From JAWXBK01 sp040878185 (GTDB lineage Bacteria; Pseudomonadota; Alphaproteobacteria; Dongiales; Dongiaceae), in contig JBBDMS010000001.1 of the NCBI GenBank assembly GCA_040878185.1, positions 62,001 to 126,000 on the forward strand: 64,000 nucleotides of DNA. The letters run 5' to 3'. The notes below the pieces were generated by a model. That model did not search any database. It was not told where the DNA came from and saw only the letters and a program-made list of their open reading frames with translations. A program made the position numbers and the translations under genes. Position 1 is the stretch's first letter, and every line of letters starts with the position of its first letter. Below are positions 53,310 through 62,119 of the stretch, one piece after another.

Positions 53310-54434
53310 CTAGGCCTCTTCGTCGGGCGGGCCAACCGGGCGGTTGTGGTCCCGGCGGCGGCCAATTCGGCCCAGCAGCAGGAAAAACGGCACGGCCGTC
53401 AGGACGATCATGAAAATCCGGGCGACATGGTGGGTCGAGACGAAGGCGGGATCGACCCCGAGAGAAAGGGCGATCAGGCTCATCTCGGCGATACCGCCCG
53501 GCGCATAACCGAGCAGAACCTGGATGATCGGAAGGCCGGTTGCCGCGGCGACACCGAAGGCAAACAAAGCCGTGATACCGAGCAGCACAACTGTCGCACC
53601 GAAGGAGAGCGCGATCGCGCGCAGAATGGTTCGGTGCGAGGTGCCGGCAAACCGCGCACCGATCGCCGAGCCAATCACAATCTGCGCCGCGGCCACAAAT
53701 TCCAGCGGGGGGCGCGAGGCAGTGACCTCGAAGAAATGCAGGGCGGCGCTGATCAGCATCGGGCCGACCAGTGCGCCGGCGGGAACTTTGAATGGTTTGA
53801 CGATCAGGTAGCCGACCAGACCCGCAACGGCGAGCGCGCCCAGATCGAACGGGGCGAGTGTCAGCAATGGTTCACCGATGGTGCTTGCGCCGCTCGGCTG
53901 ATAGCCGCCGAACAGGCGAAAGCCGAACGAAACGATCAGCACGATCATCAGGATGCGGGTGCCGTGACTAAGTGAGATGATGCGGTCGTCGCCGCCATAT
54001 TGTGCCCCGGCAACGACCATTTCGGTCAGGCCGCCCGGCGCTGCCGCGAAATAGGCGGTGACACTGTCGTAGCGGCCGAACTGCACGAAATAGCGATGCA
54101 CGATCAGGGTCGAGACCAGCACGTATAGCAGCATGACGGCGATGCTGACCGTCCAGGCGCCGATATGGGCGAGCAGATCGGGTGTGAAGGCGCTGCCCAG
54201 CATGACGCCGAGCACAACGATCATCAAAGTGCGCAGCCGGAACGAAAAGGCGATCGGCGCACCGGCCGCTGCGGCGATGGTGCTGAACACCATTGCACCG
54301 ATCATCCAGGGCAGCGGCATATGCAGGAAAAAGAACAGCAACCCGCCGCTGGCGCCGATACCGAGGCCAAAAAGAATGCGAACCGCACGCAGCGGCGACT
54401 GGGTACCGGGCGGCTGGTTCGGAACCGTGCTCAT
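53310..54434 (-). CDS. AbrB-family membrane protein
   Basis: 374 aa with about eleven helices in two repeats, each with the PGG signature: YFAAAPGGLTEMVVAG near 128-143 and LGYAPGGIAEMSLIA near 308-322. This is the AbrB/ammonia-monooxygenase-like (DUF) membrane family, sometimes linked to transport or stress; function unproven. Co-directional with the hydrolase-fold gene, 10 bp apart, and perhaps with the deacetylase gene upstream. Confidence 0.87.
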   Translation of the reverse strand: MSTVPNQPPGTQSPLRAVRILFGLGIGASGGLLFFFLHMPLPWMIGAMVFSTIAAAAGAPIAFSFRLRTLMIVVLGVMLGSAFTPDLLAHIGAWTVSIAVMLLYVLVSTLIVHRYFVQFGRYDSVTAYFAAAPGGLTEMVVAGAQYGGDDRIISLSHGTRILMIVLIVSFGFRLFGGYQPSGASTIGEPLLTLAPFDLGALAVAGLVGYLIVKPFKVPAGALVGPMLISAALHFFEVTASRPPLEFVAAAQIVIGSAIGARFAGTSHRTILRAIALSFGATVVLLGITALFAFGVAAATGLPIIQVLLGYAPGGIAEMSLIALSLGVDPAFVSTHHVARIFMIVLTAVPFFLLLGRIGRRRDHNRPVGPPDEEA

Positions 54435-54484
54435 GCAACCTGCGCCCGATACTTAGTCACCGATCCGCTGCGGCCGCCGGAAGA

Positions 54485-55657
54485 TCAGCGAACGCCTGCG
54501 ACGTGGTCAGCCAGCCGATGCATGAACTGTTCGCAGAGGGCGAGTTGTTCCATCGCCACGAACTCGTTCGGCTTGTGCGCCTGCTCGATACTGCCGGGCC
54601 CGCAGACGATCGTCGGGAACTGCGCGTTCTGGAACAGGCCGGCCTCGGTGCCGAAGGCGACCTTGGTCGTGCTGTTGGCGCCGGAGAGCGCCTTGGCGAG
54701 CGATACGATCTCGGCATCGTCGCGCATGTCGAGTCCGGGGAACGACGAGATGTCTTCCCAGCTGAATCCGGTATCGGCGACCCTGGCGCGCATCCGAGGT
54801 GCCACGTCGTTTTCGGCGTAGTCCTTGACCTCGCGCAGCAGGGCGGCCGGATCGAGATGCGGCAGATACCGGAACTCGAAATCGAAAGAGCAATCCTTCG
54901 GCACGATATTGAGTGCCGTGCCGCCCTTCACGATGCCGGTATGGGCCGTGGTATGCGGCACGTCATATTCTCTGTCGAACGGACCTTCGGCTGCGAAGCG
55001 TTCACCCATCTTGCGCAGGAACACAATGACGTCGGCGGCGTACTCGATGGCGTTGACGGCGTGCGGCGCCAGCGAGGAATGCGCTTCGTAGCCGCGGACG
55101 TGACAGCGCACCGAGAGCTTGCCCTTATGCGCGATGACGACCTTCATCTGGGTCGGCTCGCCGATGATGATGGCGCGTGGCTTGACCGGCATGTCTTTCA
55201 ACATATGGATCAGCCGGCGTACGCCGACGCAACCGACCTCCTCATCGTGCGACAGCACGAGATGGATCGGTGTCTTGATGTCGCGCTTCAGGAACTGCGG
55301 CACCATGGCGAGCGCGATGCCGACGAAGCCCTTCATGTCGCAGGTGCCACGACCGAAGAGGCGCCCATCCTTTTCGATCACGTTCCACGGATCCGTGCCC
55401 CATTCCTGGCCGTCGATCGGCACCACGTCGGTATGGCCCGAGAGCGCGATGCCCGGGCGGTCCTGCGGCCCGAGCGTCGCGTAAAGATTGGCCTTCTTGC
55501 CGGTCTCGTCATGGACCAGGGTCGAGGCGACGCCATGCCCATCGAGATAGGCCTGAACAAAATGGATCAGCTCGAGATTGGAGTTCCGGCTGGTCGTATC
55601 GAAGCCAATCAGACGGCGGATCATGTCGAGGCTTTGGGCGGAAACGGTCGGGGCCAT
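54485..55657 (-). CDS. argE: Acetylornithine deacetylase (M20 family)
   Basis: 390 aa from ATG 55657 (MAPTVSAQSLDMI); a TTG 15 bp upstream is in frame. Metal/catalytic residues: His-x-Asp in ALSGHTDVVP, Asp in GRGTCDMKGF, Glu-Glu in SHDEEVGCVG and Glu/His in the C-terminal half (GTEAGLFQ, EQAHKPNEF). GRGTCDMKGFVG is typical of the ArgE subgroup. It deacetylates N-acetylornithine or similar acyl amino acids. The same cluster holds an N-formylglutamate hydrolase, so acyl-amino-acid breakdown is also possible. Confidence 0.86.
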   Translation of the reverse strand: MAPTVSAQSLDMIRRLIGFDTTSRNSNLELIHFVQAYLDGHGVASTLVHDETGKKANLYATLGPQDRPGIALSGHTDVVPIDGQEWGTDPWNVIEKDGRLFGRGTCDMKGFVGIALAMVPQFLKRDIKTPIHLVLSHDEEVGCVGVRRLIHMLKDMPVKPRAIIIGEPTQMKVVIAHKGKLSVRCHVRGYEAHSSLAPHAVNAIEYAADVIVFLRKMGERFAAEGPFDREYDVPHTTAHTGIVKGGTALNIVPKDCSFDFEFRYLPHLDPAALLREVKDYAENDVAPRMRARVADTGFSWEDISSFPGLDMRDDAEIVSLAKALSGANSTTKVAFGTEAGLFQNAQFPTIVCGPGSIEQAHKPNEFVAMEQLALCEQFMHRLADHVAGVR

Positions 55658-55705
55658 GGGATGCTTCTTCAAATCCTGCGTCAGGCGGGGTAAAGCAGTC
55701 GTTCC

Positions 55706-56632
55706 ATGAATGACCGGAACGACGACCGGCCGGCGGCCGAGGCCCCATGCTGGCCAGAGGCGGGGTCGGATGCAAGGGAGACCTCGCTAGCGGACATCCT
55801 GACCCGCCGCGAACCGCTGCGCGATGCGGCAGGTCGGGTGCCGCTGGTCGTCGATTCTCCGCATAGCGGACGGCGTTATCCCGACGATTTCGACCATCGG
55901 CTGCCGCACGCGACGATGCGGCGTGCCGAGGATGCCTGGGTCGACGAGCTGTTCGGCGATGCGCCGCATTTCGGTGCGTCGTTCCTCGCGGCGGAATTTC
56001 CGCGTGCCTATGTCGATCCGAACCGGCACGAACATGATATCGATGCGGGCCTCATCGACGAGCCGCTGCCCGATCATGCGCGCCCGACCTATCGCAGCGA
56101 ATGGGGTCTCGGTGTGGTGCGCCGCGTGCTCGGCCCGTATGAGTCGATCTACAGCCGCCGGCTGACCCTCGACGAAATCCACCGCCGGGTCGAGACCTAT
56201 CACCGGCCCTATCACGCGGCCCTCGGCGCGCTGATCGACGATGCGCATCGCAGCTTCGGGCGCGTCTATCACCTCAACTGCCACTCGATGCGGTCGATGA
56301 GCCGCGGCCAGGCGCGGCCGGATTTCGTGCTCAGCGATCTCGACGGGTCGAGCTGTGCGGGCGCGTTTACGACACATGTGCAGGATTGCCTGCAGGCGAT
56401 GGGATACTCGGTCGCGCTGAACGATCCGTTCAAGGGCGGTGAAATCGTGCATCGCTACGGCCGCCCGGCCGAACAGCGGCACAGCCTGCAGATCGAGATC
56501 CGGCGCGGACTCTACATGAATGAAAAGCGCGTCGAGAAAAATGTGGACTTCGCGGCGCTGCGCGATTCAATCAACGGCCTGCTCCGATCGGTCGCTGGTT
56601 TCGCGCGCGAAACTACCTGCAACGATTCCTGA
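55706..56632 (+). CDS. N-formylglutamate amidohydrolase
   Basis: 308 aa. The family block PLVVDSPHSGRRYPDDF (about residues 46-62), the AEDAWVDELFGDAP segment, PRAYVDPNR, and VYHLNCHSMRSM are those of FGase (HutG-type), the last step of one histidine-degradation route, yielding glutamate and formate. Zinc ligands likely include the His in DSPHSG and NCHSM. No other hut genes are near. Divergent from argE by 48 bp. Confidence 0.87.
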   Translation: MNDRNDDRPAAEAPCWPEAGSDARETSLADILTRREPLRDAAGRVPLVVDSPHSGRRYPDDFDHRLPHATMRRAEDAWVDELFGDAPHFGASFLAAEFPRAYVDPNRHEHDIDAGLIDEPLPDHARPTYRSEWGLGVVRRVLGPYESIYSRRLTLDEIHRRVETYHRPYHAALGALIDDAHRSFGRVYHLNCHSMRSMSRGQARPDFVLSDLDGSSCAGAFTTHVQDCLQAMGYSVALNDPFKGGEIVHRYGRPAEQRHSLQIEIRRGLYMNEKRVEKNVDFAALRDSINGLLRSVAGFARETTCNDS

Positions 56633-56763
56633 TCGCGGCGTTTCCCTCATTCACGGGCCATTGATCCCGCATTGCCGGTTTCACGGTGGTCACGGCTGGA
56701 CCCTTGTCGTTAAGCTCCGGCACTCGATTGCGCGCAACCGAAGTTATGCAACAGGAGGTTTCC

Positions 56764-57129
56764 ATGGGGTTACGTAGTTACGTCCAGGCAATCGCGACCG
56801 CGGTCGTTTTGCTGCCGCTGCTCGCGGTTTCCGCATCGGCCGATCCCGCGAGCGGCGACGAGATCATGGCCGCGATCGGCGGAAATACCGTGCTGGGATC
56901 GATGGAAGGCTTGGGTGCCTATTCGGAATTCTACGATGCGAACGGCACGATCGTCGGGCCGGACTATACCGGCAACTGGAGCATCGAGGGCGACACGATG
57001 TGCTTTCATTACGGCGAGGACCCGGCCGATTGCTGGCAGGTCGAGATCAACGGCAGCGACGTGAACTGGATCAGGGATGGCGCGGTGCTCGGCACCGGCA
57101 CGATCGCGCCCGGCAATCAGCTTCCCTAG
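56764..57129 (+). CDS. Small secreted protein, function unknown
   Basis: 121 aa. Clear aggagg ribosome site and signal peptide (AIATAVVLLPLLAVSASA). The mature part has a conserved-looking Y-x-x-x-G-x-I-x-G-x-x-Y-T-G-x-W pattern, two Cys (MCFHYG, DCWQVE) likely in a disulfide, and the end GTGTIAPGN. Similar short proteins occur in many Alphaproteobacteria and have no assigned role. It shares its stop region with nadK. Confidence 0.75.
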   Translation: MGLRSYVQAIATAVVLLPLLAVSASADPASGDEIMAAIGGNTVLGSMEGLGAYSEFYDANGTIVGPDYTGNWSIEGDTMCFHYGEDPADCWQVEINGSDVNWIRDGAVLGTGTIAPGNQLP

Positions 57130-57971
57130 TTTTTCGTCGAACGCCGCGGCGTGCTGCCGGCCGAGGTCGACGGCCGCCCGGCGAACGGCGCGACCGCGTC
57201 GGGCTCGAACTGTTCGCGCAGGATGCGCTCCTCGAGATTATGCTCGGGATCGAACAGCAGCGAGAGCGCGACATCGGGATCGGTCCGCACACGGACATCC
57301 ACGACATCGCGCACTTCGGTAAAATCGGCGACCGCGCTCACCGGGCGCTTTGCCGCTTCCAGGATTTCAAACCGCGTCTCGGCCTTCTCCGGCAACAGCG
57401 CGCCGCGCCAGCGTCGTGGCCGGAACGCGCTGATCGGAGTCAGGGCGAGCAGCTTGCTGCCGAGCGGCAGGATCGGTCCGTGCGCCGAAAGATTATAGGC
57501 CGTGCTGCCGGCCGGGGTTGCCACCATCACCCCGTCGCAGAACAGTTCCGGCATCCGCACGATACCATCGACCGAGATGGCGATCTTCGCAATCTGGCGC
57601 GTCTCGCGCAGCAGCGCGACCTCGTTGATCGCTCGGGCGCGCACCTCTTTTCCATCGGCCGTGCGCGCGACCATCAAAAGCGGGAACAGCGAGACTGCGA
57701 CGGCGTTGACGAGACGCTCGTCGAGCCCTTCCTCGTCATACTGGTTCATCAGAAAACCGACCGTGCCGCAATTCATGCCGTAGATCGCGACGTCGCGGCC
57801 CATCCAGCGATGCAGAGTCTCCAGCATGAACCCGTCGCCGCCGAGGGCGACGATGGCGGTTGCCTGTTCGGATTTCGCGTTGCCATAGCGCGCCGTCAGC
57901 CGGCGGAGCGCGTTCTGCGCTTCCTCGGTATCGGCCGCCGCGAAGGCGATGGAGTTCGTCGTTTTCGCCAT
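57126..57971 (-). CDS. nadK: NAD kinase
   Basis: 281 aa. It has the GGDG motif (VALGGDGFMLE, about residues 43-53) and the NE motif (AINEVALLRE), with the catalytic core DGVMVATPAGSTAYNLSAHGPI. It makes NADP from NAD and ATP. The C-terminal 40 residues are Arg/Ser-rich and variable. The stop overlaps the convergent secreted-protein stop (ctag). Full length. Confidence 0.93.
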   Translation of the reverse strand: MAKTTNSIAFAAADTEEAQNALRRLTARYGNAKSEQATAIVALGGDGFMLETLHRWMGRDVAIYGMNCGTVGFLMNQYDEEGLDERLVNAVAVSLFPLLMVARTADGKEVRARAINEVALLRETRQIAKIAISVDGIVRMPELFCDGVMVATPAGSTAYNLSAHGPILPLGSKLLALTPISAFRPRRWRGALLPEKAETRFEILEAAKRPVSAVADFTEVRDVVDVRVRTDPDVALSLLFDPEHNLEERILREQFEPDAVAPFAGRPSTSAGSTPRRSTKN

Positions 57972-58138
57972 GATGCCAGTTCCGCCTCCGGCAATGCGCG
58001 GGCAGCCTACAGCCGGCCAGCCGGGCGGCGCCAGCCCCGGAATTCGCGCATGCCGGCGCCTCGGCGCTTGCCAGCGGGGGGCAAAACCGACAATGTCGCG
58101 CCGAATTCACTTTGGCCGAGCCTTGAAGGGGACCGCAC

Positions 58139-58642
58139 ATGAAAGTTGGATTGCGTCACATGGGACTCGCGGTGGCGACCGCCTTGTTGCTGGCAATGCC
58201 GCTGGTCGCGCCGAGCGCCCAGGAGGTCAGCGATGACCGTCATGCCGAATATTACTATCCGACGCCGCAGACGTCCGAGACCTACACCGCGCGCGTCGTG
58301 ACCCTGGCCGACAGCGACCGCGTGCGCCGGCTCGGGTTTGTCACCGGCCTGACGCAGCAGCTTCTGACCATGCCCTATCCGCCGGACTATGCGGTCTACG
58401 CGAAGGGTGCCGAATCCGAGAAGATGATCATCGTCGCGCTGGAGGATGATCGCTACAACACGCTCTACCGCATGCGCGCGCTTCTCGCCATGCTGACGGC
58501 GCAGTCGCGTCTCTCGAAGTTCTTCCAGGAGAACACGCTTGCCGAGCATGCGACGTTCTTCGATCTCTTGAAGATGCTGGGATTCGAACAGCTCACGATC
58601 AGCGACGGCGACGAGTTCGCCCACCAGATCACGATCGAATAG
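58139..58642 (+). CDS. Secreted protein of unknown function
   Basis: 167 aa with a signal peptide (MGLAVATALLLAMPLVAPSAQ). The mature protein has YYYPTPQTSETYTARV then a mostly alpha-beta core (MIIVALEDDRYNTLYRMRALLAMLTAQSR) and an acidic tail. It looks like a conserved alphaproteobacterial protein, but I do not recognise a function. It is 88 bp from the convergent moaA gene; neighbouring Moco genes may be coincidence. Confidence 0.72.
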   Translation: MKVGLRHMGLAVATALLLAMPLVAPSAQEVSDDRHAEYYYPTPQTSETYTARVVTLADSDRVRRLGFVTGLTQQLLTMPYPPDYAVYAKGAESEKMIIVALEDDRYNTLYRMRALLAMLTAQSRLSKFFQENTLAEHATFFDLLKMLGFEQLTISDGDEFAHQITIE

Positions 58643-58670
58643 TTCGCGTTCCGGAAAATATCGGCGTGGC

Positions 58671-58744
58671 CGGCGGTCAGCCGCCGGTCATGGATTTCCC
58701 GACATAACGGTAAGCGGGCAGGGGCGGCGGTCAGCCGCCGGTCA
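58671..58744. repeat. Twenty-bp direct repeat, one copy in the moaA 3' end
   Basis: cggcggtcagccgccggtca occurs exactly at 58671-58690 and 58725-58744. The second copy covers the last codons of moaA (the GG end and stop); the first lies just beyond. Each copy contains an internal cggcgg/ccgccg hairpin. It looks like a small duplication of the gene end and may form part of the terminator. Confidence 0.8.
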
Positions 58745-59723
58745 CGCTCATATGGCGCGCGACGGCCGGCACGTTGTGGTGGCGGTCGATGACGAAATCA
58801 TGGCCCTTCGGTTTGCGGCCGATCGCCTCGTGGATCGCCGCTTCGAGCAGCTCGTCGCTCTCGCTCTGGCGCAGCGGTGCGCGCAGATCGGCGGCATCGT
58901 CCTGGCCGAGGCACATATAGAGCGTGCCGGTGCAGGTGATGCGCACGCGATTGCAGCTCTCGCAGAAATTATGGGTGAGCGGCGTGATGAAGCCGATGCG
59001 CCGGCCGGTTTCACCGACGGTCACATAGCGCGCGGGACCGCCGCTGCGATAATCGCTTTCCTCGAGCGTCCAGCGCCGCGCCAGGTTGGCGCGCACCAGG
59101 CTCAGCGGCAGATACTGGTCGAGCCGGTCCTCGCCGCCGATATCGCCCATCGGCATGACCTCGATCAGACAGAGATCGAAACCCTGTTCGCCGCACCATT
59201 CGATCATGCGGTCGAACTCGTCGTCGTTGACGCCTTTCAGCGCCACCATGTTGATCTTGACCGCGAGGCCGGCCGCTTTCGCGGCCTCAAGACCCTGCAT
59301 CACCTTGTCGATCTTGCCCCAGCGGGTGATCGCGGCGAACTTCGCGGGATCGAGCGTGTCGAGCGAGACGTTGATGCGGCGCACGCCGCAATCGGCGAGT
59401 TCGCCCGCAAAGCGCGCGAGCTGGCTGCCGTTGGTTGTGAGCGTCAGCTCGTCGAGTGCGCCGCTTTCGAGATGGCGGCCGAGATCGCGGATCAGATGCA
59501 TGACATTGCGCCGGACCAGCGGTTCGCCGCCGGTCAGGCGGAGCTTGCGCACGCCGAGCCGGATGAAGCCGCTGCACAAACGATCGAGTTCCTCGAGGCT
59601 GAGAATCTCGGCCTTGGGCAGAAAGGTCATGTCTTCCGCCATGCAATAGACGCAGCGGAAGTCGCACCGGTCGGTGACCGAGACCCTGAGATAGCTGATG
59701 GAACGGCCAAACGGATCGATCAT
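58731..59723 (-). CDS. moaA: GTP 3',8-cyclase MoaA
   Basis: 330 aa from ATG 59723 (MIDPFGRSISYLRVS). Radical-SAM Cys20, Cys24 and Cys27 (CDFRCVYC) bind the first 4Fe-4S cluster; the second is bound by CESCNRVRITC...C near residues 255-272. The protein ends in the functional GG pair. With MoaC it makes cyclic pyranopterin phosphate for molybdenum cofactor. Divergent from mobA by 134 bp. Confidence 0.95.
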   Translation of the reverse strand: MIDPFGRSISYLRVSVTDRCDFRCVYCMAEDMTFLPKAEILSLEELDRLCSGFIRLGVRKLRLTGGEPLVRRNVMHLIRDLGRHLESGALDELTLTTNGSQLARFAGELADCGVRRINVSLDTLDPAKFAAITRWGKIDKVMQGLEAAKAAGLAVKINMVALKGVNDDEFDRMIEWCGEQGFDLCLIEVMPMGDIGGEDRLDQYLPLSLVRANLARRWTLEESDYRSGGPARYVTVGETGRRIGFITPLTHNFCESCNRVRITCTGTLYMCLGQDDAADLRAPLRQSESDELLEAAIHEAIGRKPKGHDFVIDRHHNVPAVARHMSVTGG

Positions 59724-59857
59724 GAAGGGCAATATAGGGAGGAAACCGGCCGATTTCGCCCCCAATTCGCAAAGGGGCAAGGGCCGGGATGTCGCAGCTT
59801 CCGGCTCGATCCGGCGGTCGTTGAGCCGGCGAGCGGGCGGCGCGATATAGTCGCCCG

Positions 59858-60493
59858 ATGATGGTGCGCCCCGGCCTTGCGGGTTCGGTGATCGTCGCGA
59901 CGGTTCTTGCCGGCGGGCTCGCGCGCCGCATGGGCGGTGGCGACAAATGCCTGACGCCGCTCGGCGGACGGCCGCTGCTCGATCATGTGCTGACGCGGAT
60001 CGGGCCGCAGGTCGATGAAGTCATCCTCAATGCCAATGGCGATCCCGCGCGGTTCAAGGGCTGGAACCTGCCGGTCGTGCCCGACAGCATCGAGGGGTTC
60101 GCTGGGCCTCTGGCCGGCGTGCTGGCCGGCCTCGACTGGGTCGGGGCCAACGTGCCGGACACAAGCTGGATGGTCAGCGTGCCGGGCGATGCGCCGTTCC
60201 TGCCGGAGGATCTGGTCGGGCGGTTGTTCGCGGCGCTCGAGCGCGAGCGGGCGGAGATCGTCTGTGCCGCAAGCGATGGCCGCACCCACCCCGTCGTCGC
60301 GATCTGGCCGGTCGGCGAACGCGCGGCACTGCGGCATGCACTGACCGAGGACGGCATCCGCAAGGTCGAAGACTGGATCCGGCGCTACCGGCTCGCGGTC
60401 GTCGATTTTCCGGCGACCCCGGTCGATCCGTTTTTCAATGCGAACACGCCGCAGGATATCGTGGCAGCGGAGCGCACGATCGGAATGCGCTGA
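59858..60493 (+). CDS. mobA: Molybdenum cofactor guanylyltransferase MobA
   Basis: 211 aa. The nucleotide-binding start VLAGGLARRMGGGDKCLTPLGG and the PGDAPFLPEDLV segment are diagnostic. It attaches GMP to molybdopterin to form the MGD cofactor of DMSO-reductase-type enzymes. A further ATG lies one codon after the first. The location next to moaA strengthens the call. Confidence 0.92.
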   Translation: MMVRPGLAGSVIVATVLAGGLARRMGGGDKCLTPLGGRPLLDHVLTRIGPQVDEVILNANGDPARFKGWNLPVVPDSIEGFAGPLAGVLAGLDWVGANVPDTSWMVSVPGDAPFLPEDLVGRLFAALERERAEIVCAASDGRTHPVVAIWPVGERAALRHALTEDGIRKVEDWIRRYRLAVVDFPATPVDPFFNANTPQDIVAAERTIGMR

Positions 60494-60501
60494 TCGGGCC
60501 T

Positions 60502-61284
60502 CTAGAGTTTGCTGTCGATACGGTCCGCCTGGGTCGAGAAATCGCCGCGATAGGCATGGCTGCCGAAATGGGTAAGGCGGCTCTTCAGGTCGACCCAGAT
60601 CTCGCCGCCCATCGCCTTCCATCGCCGGCAGAACGTGTAGTCCTCGCTCAGATAGGTGCCGGCCTCGCGGTCGATCGACGTATCGAAGAACGCGTGCTGC
60701 TGTTTCGGGGCGGTCGCGCTGCCGGTCGCGAGATGCGCATGGGTAAAAGCGATCTCCGGATGATGCGCGGCCATTGCGTCAAACACTGTGCGGCGGATCA
60801 GCATGAATCCGGTCGCGGCATAATCGACCGAGGCGAAACCGCCGCGGGCGGCAACGCGCATCGTGCCGTGCGCGTCGGTTCGTCCGCTGAGCACGTAGCC
60901 GAGGGCCGCGGCCTCGAGGTCCTGATCGCCCCGCAGCGCGCGCTCGCGCACCTTCTCCCAGTCGATCCGCTTCAGCGGATAGATCCCGGCGGCGACGTCG
61001 GCGTCGCGTTCGACCAGCCGCAGGAGCTCGCCGCTGTCATAACCGATATCGGCATCGATAAACATCAGGTGAGTGAATCGCGGCGCCTTGAGAAACTCGG
61101 CGACGATGCGATTGCGCGCCCGTGTCACCAGCGAATCGCCGGCCAACATCATGATCTCGAGGCCGATGCCGCGCTCGCGGCAGGCCTCCTGAATTGCGAG
61201 ATAGGATCGCATGTAGAAATGCGACACCGTGCCGTCATAGCAGGGCGTGCCGACCAGAATGCTGATACTTTTCGCTGCCGCCAT
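60502..61284 (-). CDS. Glycosyltransferase-like protein (GT2-type fold)
   Basis: 260 aa from ATG 61284 (AAAKSISILVGTPCYDGT). A DxD-type motif is present in HLMFIDADIGYDSGELLRLVE near residues 90-110. Later HGTMRVAARGGFASVDYAATGFMLIRR and YLSEDYTFCRRWKAMGGEIWVDL match the second half of related proteins with unknown acceptors. No membrane helix. It ends 8 bp from the convergent mobA gene. A link to the GT41 protein or glycan cassette is possible, not shown. Confidence 0.72.
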   Translation of the reverse strand: MAAAKSISILVGTPCYDGTVSHFYMRSYLAIQEACRERGIGLEIMMLAGDSLVTRARNRIVAEFLKAPRFTHLMFIDADIGYDSGELLRLVERDADVAAGIYPLKRIDWEKVRERALRGDQDLEAAALGYVLSGRTDAHGTMRVAARGGFASVDYAATGFMLIRRTVFDAMAAHHPEIAFTHAHLATGSATAPKQQHAFFDTSIDREAGTYLSEDYTFCRRWKAMGGEIWVDLKSRLTHFGSHAYRGDFSTQADRIDSKL

Positions 61285-61408
61285 CGGGCCATATTCGGGG
61301 AGCGGGGGCCCGCTGGCAAATCCGACGATCGGCATTGCCCCGGGCCTCGCGCGAACGTGAATCCGGTCCTAGACTGCGGGCGGGGTGAACGCCGGAGGAT
61401 GAACGTCA

Positions 61409-62044
61409 ATGTATAAGGTCTATGCGCGCGCCGGCTGGGGCTCGGTCCTCGTCGACGCACTGCTCACGCTAACGGGGCAGAACTATGAACTGATCGAGAT
61501 CGACATCCGCGGCAGGCCGGACGACGAGCGCAAGCTCGCGGCGATCAATCCGCTGGTGCAGTTGCCGACGATCGTGACGCCCGATGGCAGTGTGATGACC
61601 GAGAGCGGTGCCATCGCGCTCTACATTGCCGAACAGGCACCGCAGGCGAATCTGGCGCCCCCGCCGGGCGACAGACTGCGCGCCGACTATCTGCGCTGGC
61701 AGATGTTTCTGGTCGCGAATGTCTATGCGAGCTCGATGATCGACGATCATCCCGAGCGATGGGGCGACGAGACGCGGCGCGACGACATCGTCGCGCGCGG
61801 CATCGCCTATCGAAAGGAGCTGTGGGGCATCGTCGAGCGGAATACGGGAGCGCCCTGGTTCCTCGGCGACCGGTTTTCAACCATCGACCTATTCATCGCG
61901 ATCATGACGCGCTGGTCGCCGCGCCGCGCCTGGTTCGAGCAAAGCTGCCCGAAGCTTTTTGCGATTGCACAGGCAGTCGACAAGATCCCCGCACTCGCCC
62001 CCGTGTGGGCGCGCAATTTCGGACCCGACAAGCAATACCAGTAA
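61409..62044 (+). CDS. Glutathione S-transferase family protein, first tandem copy
   Basis: 211 aa. Thioredoxin-like N-terminal domain (about 1-80): VYARAGWGSVLVDALL, INPLVQLPTIVTPDGSVMTESGAIALYIAE with the cis-Pro and Glu/Ser glutathione-binding pair. A helical C-terminal domain follows (WFLGDRFSTIDLFIAIMTRW). The site residue may be Ser12 or a near neighbour. A ggaggatg ribosome site is upstream. Function unspecified: conjugation, isomerisation or reduction. Confidence 0.87.
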   Translation: MYKVYARAGWGSVLVDALLTLTGQNYELIEIDIRGRPDDERKLAAINPLVQLPTIVTPDGSVMTESGAIALYIAEQAPQANLAPPPGDRLRADYLRWQMFLVANVYASSMIDDHPERWGDETRRDDIVARGIAYRKELWGIVERNTGAPWFLGDRFSTIDLFIAIMTRWSPRRAWFEQSCPKLFAIAQAVDKIPALAPVWARNFGPDKQYQ

Positions 62045-62119
62045 CCGTATCGCATGGGCGGTGACAACGCAGCGTTGGCACACTGCGGTCGCCCGCCCTC
62101 GATGCAGAGAGGTCGTCCA

